The notes under the pieces were generated by a model, which was given only the letters and a program-made list of their open reading frames with translations, had not been told where the DNA came from and made no database searches. From positions 11,635,354 through 11,699,353 of the forward strand of contig NC_049986.1 in the NCBI RefSeq assembly GCF_000003815.2: 64,000 nucleotides of DNA. The letters are read 5' to 3'. Position 1 is the stretch's first letter, and each line of letters opens with the position of its first letter. The DNA is from Branchiostoma floridae. Its lineage: Eukaryota; Chordata; Leptocardii; Amphioxiformes; Branchiostomatidae. Shown piece by piece: positions 11,801 through 19,100 of the stretch. The translations under genes and the position numbers were made by a program.

Positions 11801-14800
11801 GAATATATCATGTGACAGAGTAACTACATGTACATGGGCCATCTGAGACAAAAAAAAGGTTGCGTCTCAACAACTTCAAGGTACTGTGGTTGGTTACATA
11901 CTTAAGAAATCCAAAATAAGTAATGTTCATCCATGTCCAAACTTACAAATTCAGAAAATGGAATTTCAGACTTTTGCATGGTGCACAACCAACAGGGTAA
12001 AAAGCTCATTTTTCCAACCACGTACCACAGACAAAAAGGCAAAAATACACAATAGGTCTACAGAAACCCAATACATTTCATGCAGGCCTGAGGTCTACGA
12101 ACTCTTGTTGGTATTGCAGAAGACCTTCCGGGCTTTGTATCTCCTGTTCGAAACATGCTACAGTCATGACTTTTATGTGGTGGAAAGCTGTTGGTGCAAG
12201 GAAGAAGTGACGTAAGTGGTCTCCCTAGGAACTTGCGTTGGAACTACAGGGGCGTTTTTGCCGCTGCCGAATTCGAAGCGGAACAACTTCGGACGTTTAA
12301 AATGTCTAAAAGTGGGTTTTTGACTATGGGAAAGCTAAATGGTCACCTCTCAACCTTCTAAGGAGCTTTTTTTAAATACTTTTGTGAGCAACAGATGGTG
12401 AGAATTATAGACAAACTAGGACATATTGTGACGAAATATTTTATCATGACTGTAGCATGTTTAAAACAGGAGATACAAAGCCCGGAAGGTCTGCTGCAGT
12501 ACCAAAAAGCGCCCCTAGGGGGCGCCAAAAGTCAAATCAAGTGGCCCGCGTACTTTTTCAAAAGAGTAGTATCACATGAGTATTTGTACTAAGTTTGGCG
12601 CTTGTATCACAATTAGAGTTGAACATTTAGCTGTCCCATAGTCAAGAACCTACTTTTGGACATTTCAAACGTCCGGAGTTGTTCCGCTTCACATTCGTCA
12701 GCGGCAAAAAACCGTTGCTGCAGTTCCAACGCAAGCTGCTAGGGAGACCAAACTTACATCACTTCGTCCTTACTCCAACAGCTTCCTACCACATAAAAAT
12801 CATGACTGTAGCATGTCTAGAACAGGAGATACAAAGTCCGGAAGGTCTGCTGCAGTACCAAAAAGCGCCCCTAGGGCAATTCGGCAGCGGCAAAAAAACG
12901 CCGCTGTAGTTCCAACACAAGCCGCTAGGGAAACCAAACTTACGTCACTTGTTCCTTACCCTACCAGCTTTCTACCACATAAAAATCATGACTGTAGCAT
13001 GTTTAGAACAGGAGATACAAAGCCCGGAAGGTCTGCTGCAGTACCAAAACGCGCCGCTAGGGGGCGCCGAAAGTCAAATCAAGTGGCCCGCGTACTTTTT
13101 CAAAACAGTAAAGTCCAATGAGTATCTGTACCAAGTTTGGTGCTTGTATCACAAAGTGAAAGATTCCTCCAAAATTTGATGTTATCTGCCCCACTAAACA
13201 TGAAAAATGGAGATATAGTTTTGTGTGTGTTTGTGTTTCCGGATTCTGTAGTCAATTTAACTCAAGAACCTCTTTGCATAATTAACGCGAAAGTGCCATA
13301 ATTCTTAAATGGTAAATGATACGACTGTCAACATTGTGAACGGTATAAGTTATTTAAAGGTGTACATAACCAAGCATAGATTATGTAAATGTGGAAGGTA
13401 AGACACAATCACAATATTTCATGGAGGTATGAGGCCTCCGAACTCTTGTTTTTCAGAAAGGGTCCACGTCTGTGTCTTTGTGTTTGTGTTTTAGAAGCAA
13501 TAACTTACGAACCCCCGGATGTATTGTGACGATATTTGGTCTGTGGGATATTTGGTCTGTGGGCCTTTCCGGGGATATAAGCTTCTTGAAGACGAAGGTC
13601 GAGTTCGACTTTGGCCCCCTGGCAGCTGCCTTTCGTAATGCAGCAGAACTGTCGGTTTCGTATCTTTTGTCCTGTACATTCTATATACATTCTATTGCAC
13701 AATGGCACAAACCTTATTGTCGAATAGGCGTAACGGGCAGAGATTATACATTCATGTATGATATTTAATCAAACACAGTACATTCAAAAGTACATCGCCC
13801 AGTTGGACCGGGACTTCCTGCTGGTGATGGTGCTGGAGTACTTCGACGAGTCGCTAGTCCTGCTGAAGCGCTACATGTGCTGGCAGCTGTCCGACATTCT
13901 CTACAAAGTACAGAACAGTCGAAAGTGAGTACAGGAACAAATATGATTGAAAGAGACAGCAATAACTCGATAACAATACAGTAATGAGTTAAAAAATAGT
14001 TGAAATGGACATATAACCTACGATGCACATAAAACGCAATATGTGGCTTGAAGTATAGGTGTGGAACTGTATTCGACGATTTGAACAGAACTGCTGTAAT
14101 TAACAGTTCCATCTGAATCTCGGAAATATCGTGTCCCCCAAATGCGGATCATTGCCAAACTATCATTTCATAATGATTTTCAGTGATTTAAACAAACCCA
14201 AGGTCTCTCTTGTCCGCATTAGATACGGTTTTAAGAAGGATGACCTGTCCCCTAAGATGAAGAAGATTCACAGAGACTGGAGCAAGGCTGATTACCTGAT
14301 CTATGAACACTTCAACAGAACCCTGTGGGAGAAAATCGCAAATGAGGGGAAGGGCTTCTTTGACGAGGTGATGTGTCGATCACTCTTTTTTCTTGGACTC
14401 CATTAGCTCCTTTCCTTCATTAAAGATATAATCATATCTATTATGTTTCTTAATATGTTCCCGCTTTGTCATGATAGATCTATCAATACTTGAAATAAGA
14501 ATAGGACGAAGACAGAACAAAAGCTGTGATGTCACGAACCGTTAAGTCGTAATCTACAGTGTGGTAGATAGCTAGATAGTAACATTCATTTTGACTGTCA
14601 AAAGGACTTTTAAGATTTTCCCTCTGACGTTGATGTCACTAAAAGTGTTGTCCTTTTACAGGTGACGCGGTTCAGGCAAATCAACCAAATGACCACTCGA
14701 TTCTGTGACGTAACGGTCGTCAACAACAAGACCGCAGACAAACGCTTCGGGACTACCCGGTGGAATAACGAATTTGTCATTGACCGCAAGTTTTGTACAT

Positions 14801-15096
14801 TGCTAAATAGTAGACACCTTGTCACCTTGAAGAAGATGCACGTGACAGAGCTGCGAAAGAACGGAGTCAATATGCCATGGCCGAAATGGCTCCCTCCCCC
14901 TCCGAAACCTCCACAAAAACAACCAGCCCCAGCCAAACAACCAGCCCCGGTCAAACAACCAGCCCCGGGCAAACAACCAGCCCCGGTCAAACAACCAGCC
15001 CCGGTCAAACAACCAGCCCCGGTCAAAGAACAAGTCCCGGCCAAACAATCGGTCAAGACCAAACGTCGAAAATCATCGAGAAAAAGACGTCACTGA
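2677..15096 (+). CDS. GAL3ST: GAL3ST-like galactose 3-O-sulfotransferase, gene A (seven coding exons)
   Basis: The spliced CDS is join(2677..2879, 4609..4883, 5179..5335, 7378..7585, 13779..13924, 14184..14367, 14662..15096), 1608 nt, 535 residues; every junction keeps frame. Family knowledge: GAL3ST enzymes are Golgi type II membrane proteins that move sulfate from PAPS to the 3-hydroxyl of galactose on glycolipids or glycans. Seen here: a short basic N-terminus, a membrane anchor at residues 30-50, a Ser/Pro-rich stem, and the 5'-phosphosulfate loop KVHKAGSTT at 125-133. The 3'-phosphate segment VREPYSH lies at 207-213 and is split by intron 3. Also present are FDESLVLLK and the sequon HFNRTLW. 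The tail (from about 470) is Pro/Lys-rich with a basic end. The length exceeds the vertebrate enzyme (about 420-430 residues) because of stem and tail. Acceptor specificity cannot be read. Start: ATG 2677 is the Met nearest the anchor; in-frame ATGs at 2578 and 2590 are possible. Confidence 0.9.
3260..3417. mobile_element. Small inverted-repeat transposon (MITE) with 10-bp target duplication
   Basis: The direct repeat AGTTTCGGGT occurs at 3260-3269 and 3408-3417. Between them the ends are inverted copies of each other over about 43 bp: AATCTCTCCAAG at the left against CTTGGAGATT at the right, then GTATCAAA against TTTGATAC. A 9-11 bp duplication is typical of Mutator-like elements; that assignment is inference. 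Confidence 0.7.
3707..3762 (+). repeat. Two-copy 27-29 bp tandem repeat
   Basis: GAGACTTTTCAACATATTGC is followed directly by a second copy with an extra TA. It lies inside intron 1 of gene A. Confidence 0.8.
4609..4883 (+). CDS. GAL3ST: GAL3ST-like A exon 2 (stem and PAPS 5'-phosphosulfate loop)
   Basis: Acceptor ttttcag|G, donor G|gtgagt. Residues 68-159 plus the first base of codon 160. The first half is a low-complexity Ser/Thr/Pro stem; the second half carries IHFAFVKVHKAGSTT followed by FQRFGLKRHLQFVLP, the conserved start of the sulfotransferase fold. Confidence 0.92.
5179..5335 (+). CDS. GAL3ST: GAL3ST-like A exon 3
   Basis: Acceptor cctccag|GT, donor AG|gtatca. Encodes residues 160-211, including GWPYLMKKEDYLQPIPGRPF, the sequon LPNNTVY and the start of the 3'-phosphate segment VREPY. 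It differs from the matching exon of gene B at only about 9 of 157 bases by eye. Confidence 0.94.
5336..7377 (+). other. GAL3ST-like A intron 3 with diverged internal duplications
   Basis: A 2.0-kb intron. Segments around 5845-6030 and 6312-6500 are diverged copies (shared AAAAGAGAA, GGGATTA, CTATGC, CCTAAGC, AAATATGCC, GGCCCAA). A second pair sits near 6795-6850 and 6920-6975 (shared CCCACNTTTACAAA). Near 7160-7260 the sequence is C-rich. No exon is supported before the acceptor at 7377. Confidence 0.6.
7378..7585 (+). CDS. GAL3ST: GAL3ST-like A exon 4
   Basis: Acceptor ttttttttttgcag|C, donor ATG|gtacga. Residues 212-281. Contains SHLKSVVNWYG and, near its end, FMSYDLGLP, a family-typical segment. 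It is only about 45% identical in protein to the same exon of gene B. Confidence 0.9.
7665..8690 (+). repeat. Left arm: two 531-bp units of paired subrepeats
   Basis: TGATACAAGCACCAAACTT occurs at 7671 and 8202, a 531-bp period. Within each unit TTTTGGTANTGCAG recurs after about 187 bp (7773 and 7959; 8304 and 8492). The units also share GCGCCCCCTAGCGGCGC and TTTTTTGCCGCTGCC. Confidence 0.85.
8691..9320 (+). repeat. Four-unit tandem array, period about 150 bp
   Basis: The core GATTTTGGGCCTCCTGGCGC and its variants start at 8828, 8980, 9130 and 9277, each followed by TTGAACTTGA. Units also share CGATTTTTGGTRCRTGGGT and a TATCTCCGGAACG-like segment. The frames open on the reverse strand here (Arg/Pro/Lys-rich) come from the repeat. 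Confidence 0.8.
10066..12105 (+). mobile_element. Family 1 element with terminal inverted repeats, 2.04 kb
   Basis: The left end is AGAGTTCGGGGACCTCAT at 10066. The right end, ending at 12105, is its reverse complement with a few changes (GAGGTCTACGAACTCT). The inverted match covers about 32 bp, including CCTCCATGAAAT against ATTTCATGCAGG. Inside is a two-copy 313-bp tandem repeat. No transposase frame is found and no target duplication is clear. It sits between the foldback arms and appears to abut right-arm material directly. Confidence 0.65.
10853..11487 (+). repeat. Two-copy tandem repeat, period about 313 bp
   Basis: AATCACCTCACNATCTGCTT occurs at 10891 and 11205. Both copies share GGGGTGATTTCTGATATTAT, CAACACAACAAGTATGAAAC and CAGACAGAGACACATAACAG, and both end with an imperfect palindrome (CCTCCATTCC...TTTCATGGAGG) at 11148-11171 and 11461-11484. 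They are highly similar, so the duplication looks recent. Confidence 0.9.
12440..13196 (-). repeat. Right arm of the foldback element (inverted)
   Basis: Reverse complement of the left-arm units: CATGACTGTAGCATGTTTA, ACAGGAGATACAAAGCCCGG, GGTCTGCTGCAGTACCAAAA and GTGGCCCGCGTACTTTTTC recur here in inverted order relative to 7665-8690. Confidence 0.85.
13255..13448 (-). repeat. Family 1 repeat, inverted partial copy
   Basis: Ends ATATTTCATGGAGGTATGAG then GCCTCCGAACTCTTG at 13448, the reverse complement of the terminus at 396. The body also matches the reverse complement of 430-620 (CATAGATTATG, CTGTCAACATTGTGAACGGT). The other end is missing. Confidence 0.6.
13460..13700 (+). repeat. Dispersed unit related to the 150-bp family
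   Basis: Shares GACGATATTTGGTCTGTGGG, a short internal duplication of ATATTTGGTCTGTGGG, CGACTTTGGCCCCCTGGCAG and TGCAGCAG with the units at 8691-9320 and 49022-49200. Confidence 0.55.
13779..13924 (+). CDS. GAL3ST: GAL3ST-like A exon 5
   Basis: Acceptor aaacacag|TAC, donor AA|gtgagt. Residues 282-329. Encodes YIAQLDRDFLLVMVLEYF then DESLVLLKRYMCWQLSDILY, the most recognisable family block. About 14 of 146 bases differ from gene B exon 5, half of them in the first 18 bases. Confidence 0.94.
14184..14367 (+). CDS. GAL3ST: GAL3ST-like A exon 6
   Basis: Acceptor ttttcag|T, donor GAG|gtgatg. Completes codon 330 and encodes residues 331-391. Contains DWSKADYLIYEHFNRTLWEK with a conserved N-glycosylation sequon. 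It is 15 codons longer at its start than the gene B exon. Confidence 0.9.
14662..15096 (+). CDS. GAL3ST: GAL3ST-like A exon 7 with Pro/Lys-rich tail
   Basis: Acceptor ttttacag|GTG; stop codon at 15094-15096. Residues 392-535. The first part (VTRFRQINQMTTRFCDVTVV, then TTRWNNEFVIDRKFC) aligns with gene B. The remainder is a low-complexity tail of QPAPVK repeats encoded by an 18-bp minisatellite, ending in a very basic run. Confidence 0.9.
   Translation: MTRFRQINQMTTRFCDVTVVNNKTADKRFGTTRWNNEFVIDRKFCTLLNSRHLVTLKKMHVTELRKNGVNMPWPKWLPPPPKPPQKQPAPAKQPAPVKQPAPGKQPAPVKQPAPVKQPAPVKEQVPAKQSVKTKRRKSSRKRRH
14920..15045 (+). repeat. Coding 18-bp minisatellite, seven units
   Basis: The unit CAACCAGCCCCGGTCAAA starts at 14920, 14938, 14956, 14974, 14992 and 15010, with a diverged seventh at 15028. 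Being a multiple of three, it keeps frame and encodes (QPAPVK)n in the C-terminal tail of gene A. Copy number is likely polymorphic. Confidence 0.95.
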
Positions 15097-15942
15097 CTGA
15101 CGGAAGATGATGAAGGATGTGGACTTCACTATTAATCATTAGTACTGTGGAGTGACCGAATACCCGCTGGCATACCGATATGATACACTTACCTTTCCCT
15201 CCAGGAGAGGGCAATATGCATTAGAGCAATTGTTGACACACTTGTTGCATTACTTTCGTCACGTTGTACACATTGGTGTAATATTAGCATTCATTTTCTT
15301 TATACTTCTTGGGGTTACATGTTTTAAAGGATGGGTTAGTACTTCTCGCGATACGGTTACCTTTTATGATAACGAATATAAAGAGATCGGTAGAACACAA
15401 AATGTCGTACGACAGATATCGTATTGTGTTTAAAGTTCCTTGCTTCAAGCACGTCCCTGCTTCTAGTTAAGTTAATTATATGTTAATATACACCAAACGC
15501 GTCATTTTTTGTGTGATTCGTTTAAGGCATTACATCACCGTCAGTCCAACTTATGTTTTAGTGCAGAACATCACTTTTCTGGTGATAATTGACTGTAATT
15601 GAATGGAATTCTATAGTATCAAGACTAAGAAGTAAAGAGGACTATAACCCCAAAACAGTGAAATGTAATTTGCTGGAATTAACTATCCGGAACAATAAAT
15701 TAAAAACAGCAAGTGAGAAATCTAACGACGAATACCACAGAAAAGGTTTATAAAGTAATTTTGTTGACTGACCTGCCTATCAGAATTTCGTTAGTGAACT
15801 GATTGCTAATTTACATACAAATGAGCCGCAGCCAACATGCATAGTTCCACATACAAAAACGCAACTGCCTGACGGTCGAGTCTTGCAGTCGGAAGCGTCC
15901 CTTTGTCCACAAGTCACATTCCAATTATTACTGTCGCTGACG
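15097..15942. other. Gene A 3' end and gene B upstream region
   Basis: The interval between genes A and B is only 0.85 kb. A candidate polyadenylation signal AATAAA lies at 15694-15699. A 93-codon open frame at 15152-15433 with one hydrophobic segment has no family resemblance and is not called. No TATA box or other core promoter element for gene B stands out. Confidence 0.55.
15694..15699 (+). terminator. Candidate polyadenylation signal for gene A
   Basis: AATAAA, 598 bp after the gene A stop codon and 244 bp before the gene B start codon. It is the only canonical hexamer noticed in this interval; its use is inferred. Confidence 0.4.
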
Positions 15943-16169
15943 ATGACATCTTTGCCCGACACCATGACCGGTTCAGGAACCACTGCAGTCGCGATACCGA
16001 GCAGTAAGAAGCCAGGTACATGTGTACGTCAGGGATTCAACTTTCTCATCTGTACGGTACTTCTTGTTGCCATGACTTACCTGTCTATTTATTCAGACGT
16101 CATCAACATAACGCCAAACATCGAACAGGATGTCGCCCGTTCCGACGCTTCTAATGACACTGGTTCCGG
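15943..16169 (+). CDS. GAL3ST: GAL3ST-like B exon 1 (membrane anchor)
   Basis: Residues 1-75 plus two bases; donor GG|gtaagt. The anchor FNFLICTVLLVAMTYLSIY is preceded by a basic residue (CVRQG), as expected for a type II protein. The upstream frame is open to 15883 without another ATG. Confidence 0.82.
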
Positions 16170-19100
16170 GTAAGTTGGTAGGAGGGAGGGGAGGGGTAAC
16201 TACATATTGCCAATAATATCAGTCTTAATTTCAATCAATAAAAGCGATTGTTGATTGCTTCTGGGATACATTGAAATAGAGGTGTTACGTAATTGCTGGG
16301 TGACCAAAAAAGCAAGGTTTATCTGTGTACACAGCTTCATGATTGAAACAAATCTTTCTTTCGCTTCGGAAGATGGCAGATTTTCAGCTCTAGAATTCTA
16401 CAACGGCCTTGGTTGATTGTTCGATGGAATTGCCATGAATTGAGGAATATTGTCTTGTGAATAGCGTTTTCATGAAGGTAGAATGAATGACGTAATTCAG
16501 TTTATTTTATCTTAGATATGCATAGTGCACTTAGACACAAATGTATGATCCTACGTTCCAAAATTGGCTAGATCCGAGATTGACGACGCTGCAATACTTC
16601 CGAAATCCGGTAGGTTAGACGACACTGCAATAATTCCGAAATACGCTAGGCTCGACATCGACGGCGTTGAAAGGAAAGCAGAAGGTCGCTGTAAGGAGAA
16701 GACGAGGTTTGCCTTCATCAAAGTGCACAAAGCCGGCTCTACAACAGTCCAGTACATCTTCCAGCGATTCGGGCATCGTCGCCATCTTCATTTTGTGTTG
16801 CCAAGCCGCCCAAGCGTTAATATTGGTATGTTGTGTCAGCAAGCCCCTCGATTTCTCATAGCCATGGTGCTATACTAGTTTAGTTTACGGGACTCCCCAA
16901 CTACTCCTTCAATGTTTGTTGATGTGTGTGCGCGCGGGTGGGTGGTGGTGGTTGGGTGGTAGTGTCGGTATTCCATATGAACTATTGCACCCAGGCTACC
17001 CACCAATTCCACTGGAAGGAGAGGATGTCGGGCAATTATGGCACCATCCCAGGTCGATTCGGCCACCTGGCGCAGGAGCCCAAAATATACGTTTGAATAA
17101 AACAACCCCAAAATTGATAATTTTGAAGTGGTGTATGCCTAACGCGTGAAAAATCAAGTACTGTGCTTAAAAGTACTTCGGCAAACGTATGCCAAATCTC
17201 AGATCATTTATTATCAATACCAAGGCACGGGAAAATGGTCAAAAGTCCCAACTCGATATTCAGTCTTAAAAGTTATGTATGCCATAAGTGTGGATGAAGT
17301 GCTGTGGGCACATGCCCTACTTTATTCCAAATTTCAGGTCATTTGGTTTTGATACAAGACATAAAAGCAACAGATATACACTTTTGTCTGAAATGGCCAA
17401 TTCCAAAAATCCCTAAATCAGTCATTTTTATGTGGTGCATACAGAAAAAGAAGTCCCGTGGGCATATGTCTAACTTAGGTACGAATCGTCCTGGGTCAGG
17501 TGCCGAATCGTCCTGGGTCAGGTACCGATTCGTCCTGCCAGGTGCCGAATGGTCCTGCCAGGTGCCGAATGGTCCTGCCAGGTGCCGAATGGTCCTGCCA
17601 GGTGCCGAATGGTCCTGCCAGGTGCCGAATCGTCCTGCCAGGTACCGAATCGTCCTGCCAGGTGCCGAATCGTCCTGCCAGGTGCCGAATGGTCCTGCCA
17701 GGTACCGAATCGTCCTGCCAGGTACCGAATCGTCCTGCCAGGTGCCGAATCGTGTGTGTTGTGCGTAGTCAATGGTAGTTTGGAAGCATTAGTGAAGTCA
17801 CATTTGTCTTTAAAAGTTATTTTTAACGTTACTGTTCTTGTATTGAAAAGGAAGAGCGGATTTTCTTTATCGCTCAAACAAGACCCCTAACCCTCAGGTT
17901 GGCCGTACCTGATGAAGAAAGAGGACTACCTCCAGCCCATTCCCGGCCGTCCCTTTGACATGCTGGTGTTTCACACGGTGTACAACAGGGAGATCTTCAG
18001 GAACCTACTGCCCAACAACACTGTGTACCTGGCTATAGTCAGGGAGCCTTACAGGTGGGGGTATAGTTTACCATCAGGCAATCACAACTGAGTTGAAATA
18101 CTTTTACTCTTCCATGGACCTCTCAATATTTACTTTCATCTTACTATGGTTGTGGGGTATTGTATTGAGATTGTGAATTAAAAATAGATGAATACTTCTT
18201 TTTTTTTACCAGTCATTTGCAGTCCGTCATCAACTTCTTTCACCTGAGGCGACTGTATGGTCTGCCGAAAGACGACCCCGTCCAGTTCTTCTTGCAGAGC
18301 CCGGCGGAATTGGAAGGTGCCTACTTCCAGTCCCACAATCTCAGCACCTTCTCCAAGACCAAGAATCTCATGGCCTACGATCTCGGCATCCCGACGAAAA
18401 TGTCGGAAAACGAAGATGTACGTTTGTAGTACTACCCCGGAAAATTTTAAAAACAGAAGACTCAAAACTCCTTTCTTAGAATCATTTGTATGTTCCGAGT
18501 AACCGTTCGCCATCTTGGATCTAGCTCCACATGGCGTAGGCGGAAAACCCATAGATAATCAAATAATACCTGATAGTACCAAGTAGTCTCTTTGCAGATG
18601 TCACTTCTTGTCAATATAGCTATTATAACGGCGCCGCTTTCGGTGTAACACACTAGCTCGATACGTCACAGGTGTTTGTGAAGAGAGAGACGGAGAAAAA
18701 ACATGTTCTTCTCCTTGTGAAGTTGGCAGCCATGATAAAACGATTGCTTTACTGATTTGTGTCGTATTCTAACAGTACGTCCATGACTACGTCGCCCAGT
18801 TGGACCGGGACTTCCTGCTGGTAATGGTGCTGGAGCACTTCGACGAGTCGCTAGTCATGCTGAAGCGCTATATGTGCTGGCAGCTGACCGACATTCTTTA
18901 CAAAGTACAGAACGGTCGAAAGTGAGTGTAAGAACAAATACAGGTTTAAGAATCTGTATCTGTACAGATTGGCGATTCTTAAATCAATAATGGCCAAAAT
19001 AGGAACAAGCAATTCGAAAAAGAAAATTAGAGTTCAGGGACCTCTTACCTCCATGAAATATTTATAGCTTTATCATCACCATGATCATAATTGACAAACG

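Larger units (their letters stand above)
7635..13196. mobile_element. Foldback-type composite element with long inverted arms
   Basis: The left end reads TAGTGGGGCAGATAAC at 7635 and the right end carries its reverse complement, GTTATCTGCCCCACTA, ending at 13196. Just inside both is CTTTCACTTTGTGATACAAG or its complement. The left arm (to about 8690) is two 531-bp units, each with two roughly 187-bp subrepeats containing CAGACCTTCCGGGCTTTGTA and TACAGTCATGATTTTTATG. The right arm (about 12440-13196) is the same material inverted, preceded at 12106-12350 by a unit in left-arm orientation. Inside are the 150-bp array and the family 1 element. Long inverted repeats built of tandem subrepeats resemble Drosophila foldback elements. 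No transposase frame is seen, so it is non-autonomous. A possible 4-bp flanking AAAC is weak. Confidence 0.7.
7586..13778 (+). other. GAL3ST-like A intron 4, largely repeats
   Basis: A 6.2-kb intron; the matching intron in gene B is 358 bp. Nearly all the excess is the foldback-type element at 7635-13196 plus further repeats at 13255-13700. Open frames here on both strands are translations of tandem repeats. Confidence 0.8.
16826..17897 (+). other. GAL3ST-like B intron 2 with tandem repeats
   Basis: A 1.07-kb intron. It starts with a GT-rich stretch (16916-16970), continues with about three degenerate roughly 140-bp units (17089-17477), then the 20-bp minisatellite (17478-17752). The last 20 bases before the acceptor (AAGACCCCTAACC) match the same position in gene A intron 2. 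Confidence 0.75.

Noticed and set aside
12395..13179. Plus-strand frames in the right arm
   Set aside because: Repeat-derived, the inverted counterpart of the left arm.
14803..15062. Minus-strand frames with GAGCLTGAGC- or WLFDRG-type repeats
   Set aside because: Antisense shadow of the coding 18-bp minisatellite in gene A exon 7.
15152..15433. 93-codon frame with one hydrophobic segment between genes A and B
   Set aside because: No family resemblance, lies in the likely 3' UTR of gene A, and no evidence of its own promoter or splice sites.
17478..17752. CRISPR-like regular repeats
   Set aside because: Units are contiguous with no unique spacers, and the genome is a eukaryote; it is a minisatellite.
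17304..17890. Open frames of 92-154 codons on both strands
   Set aside because: Artefact of the 20-bp minisatellite, which has no stop in its unit.
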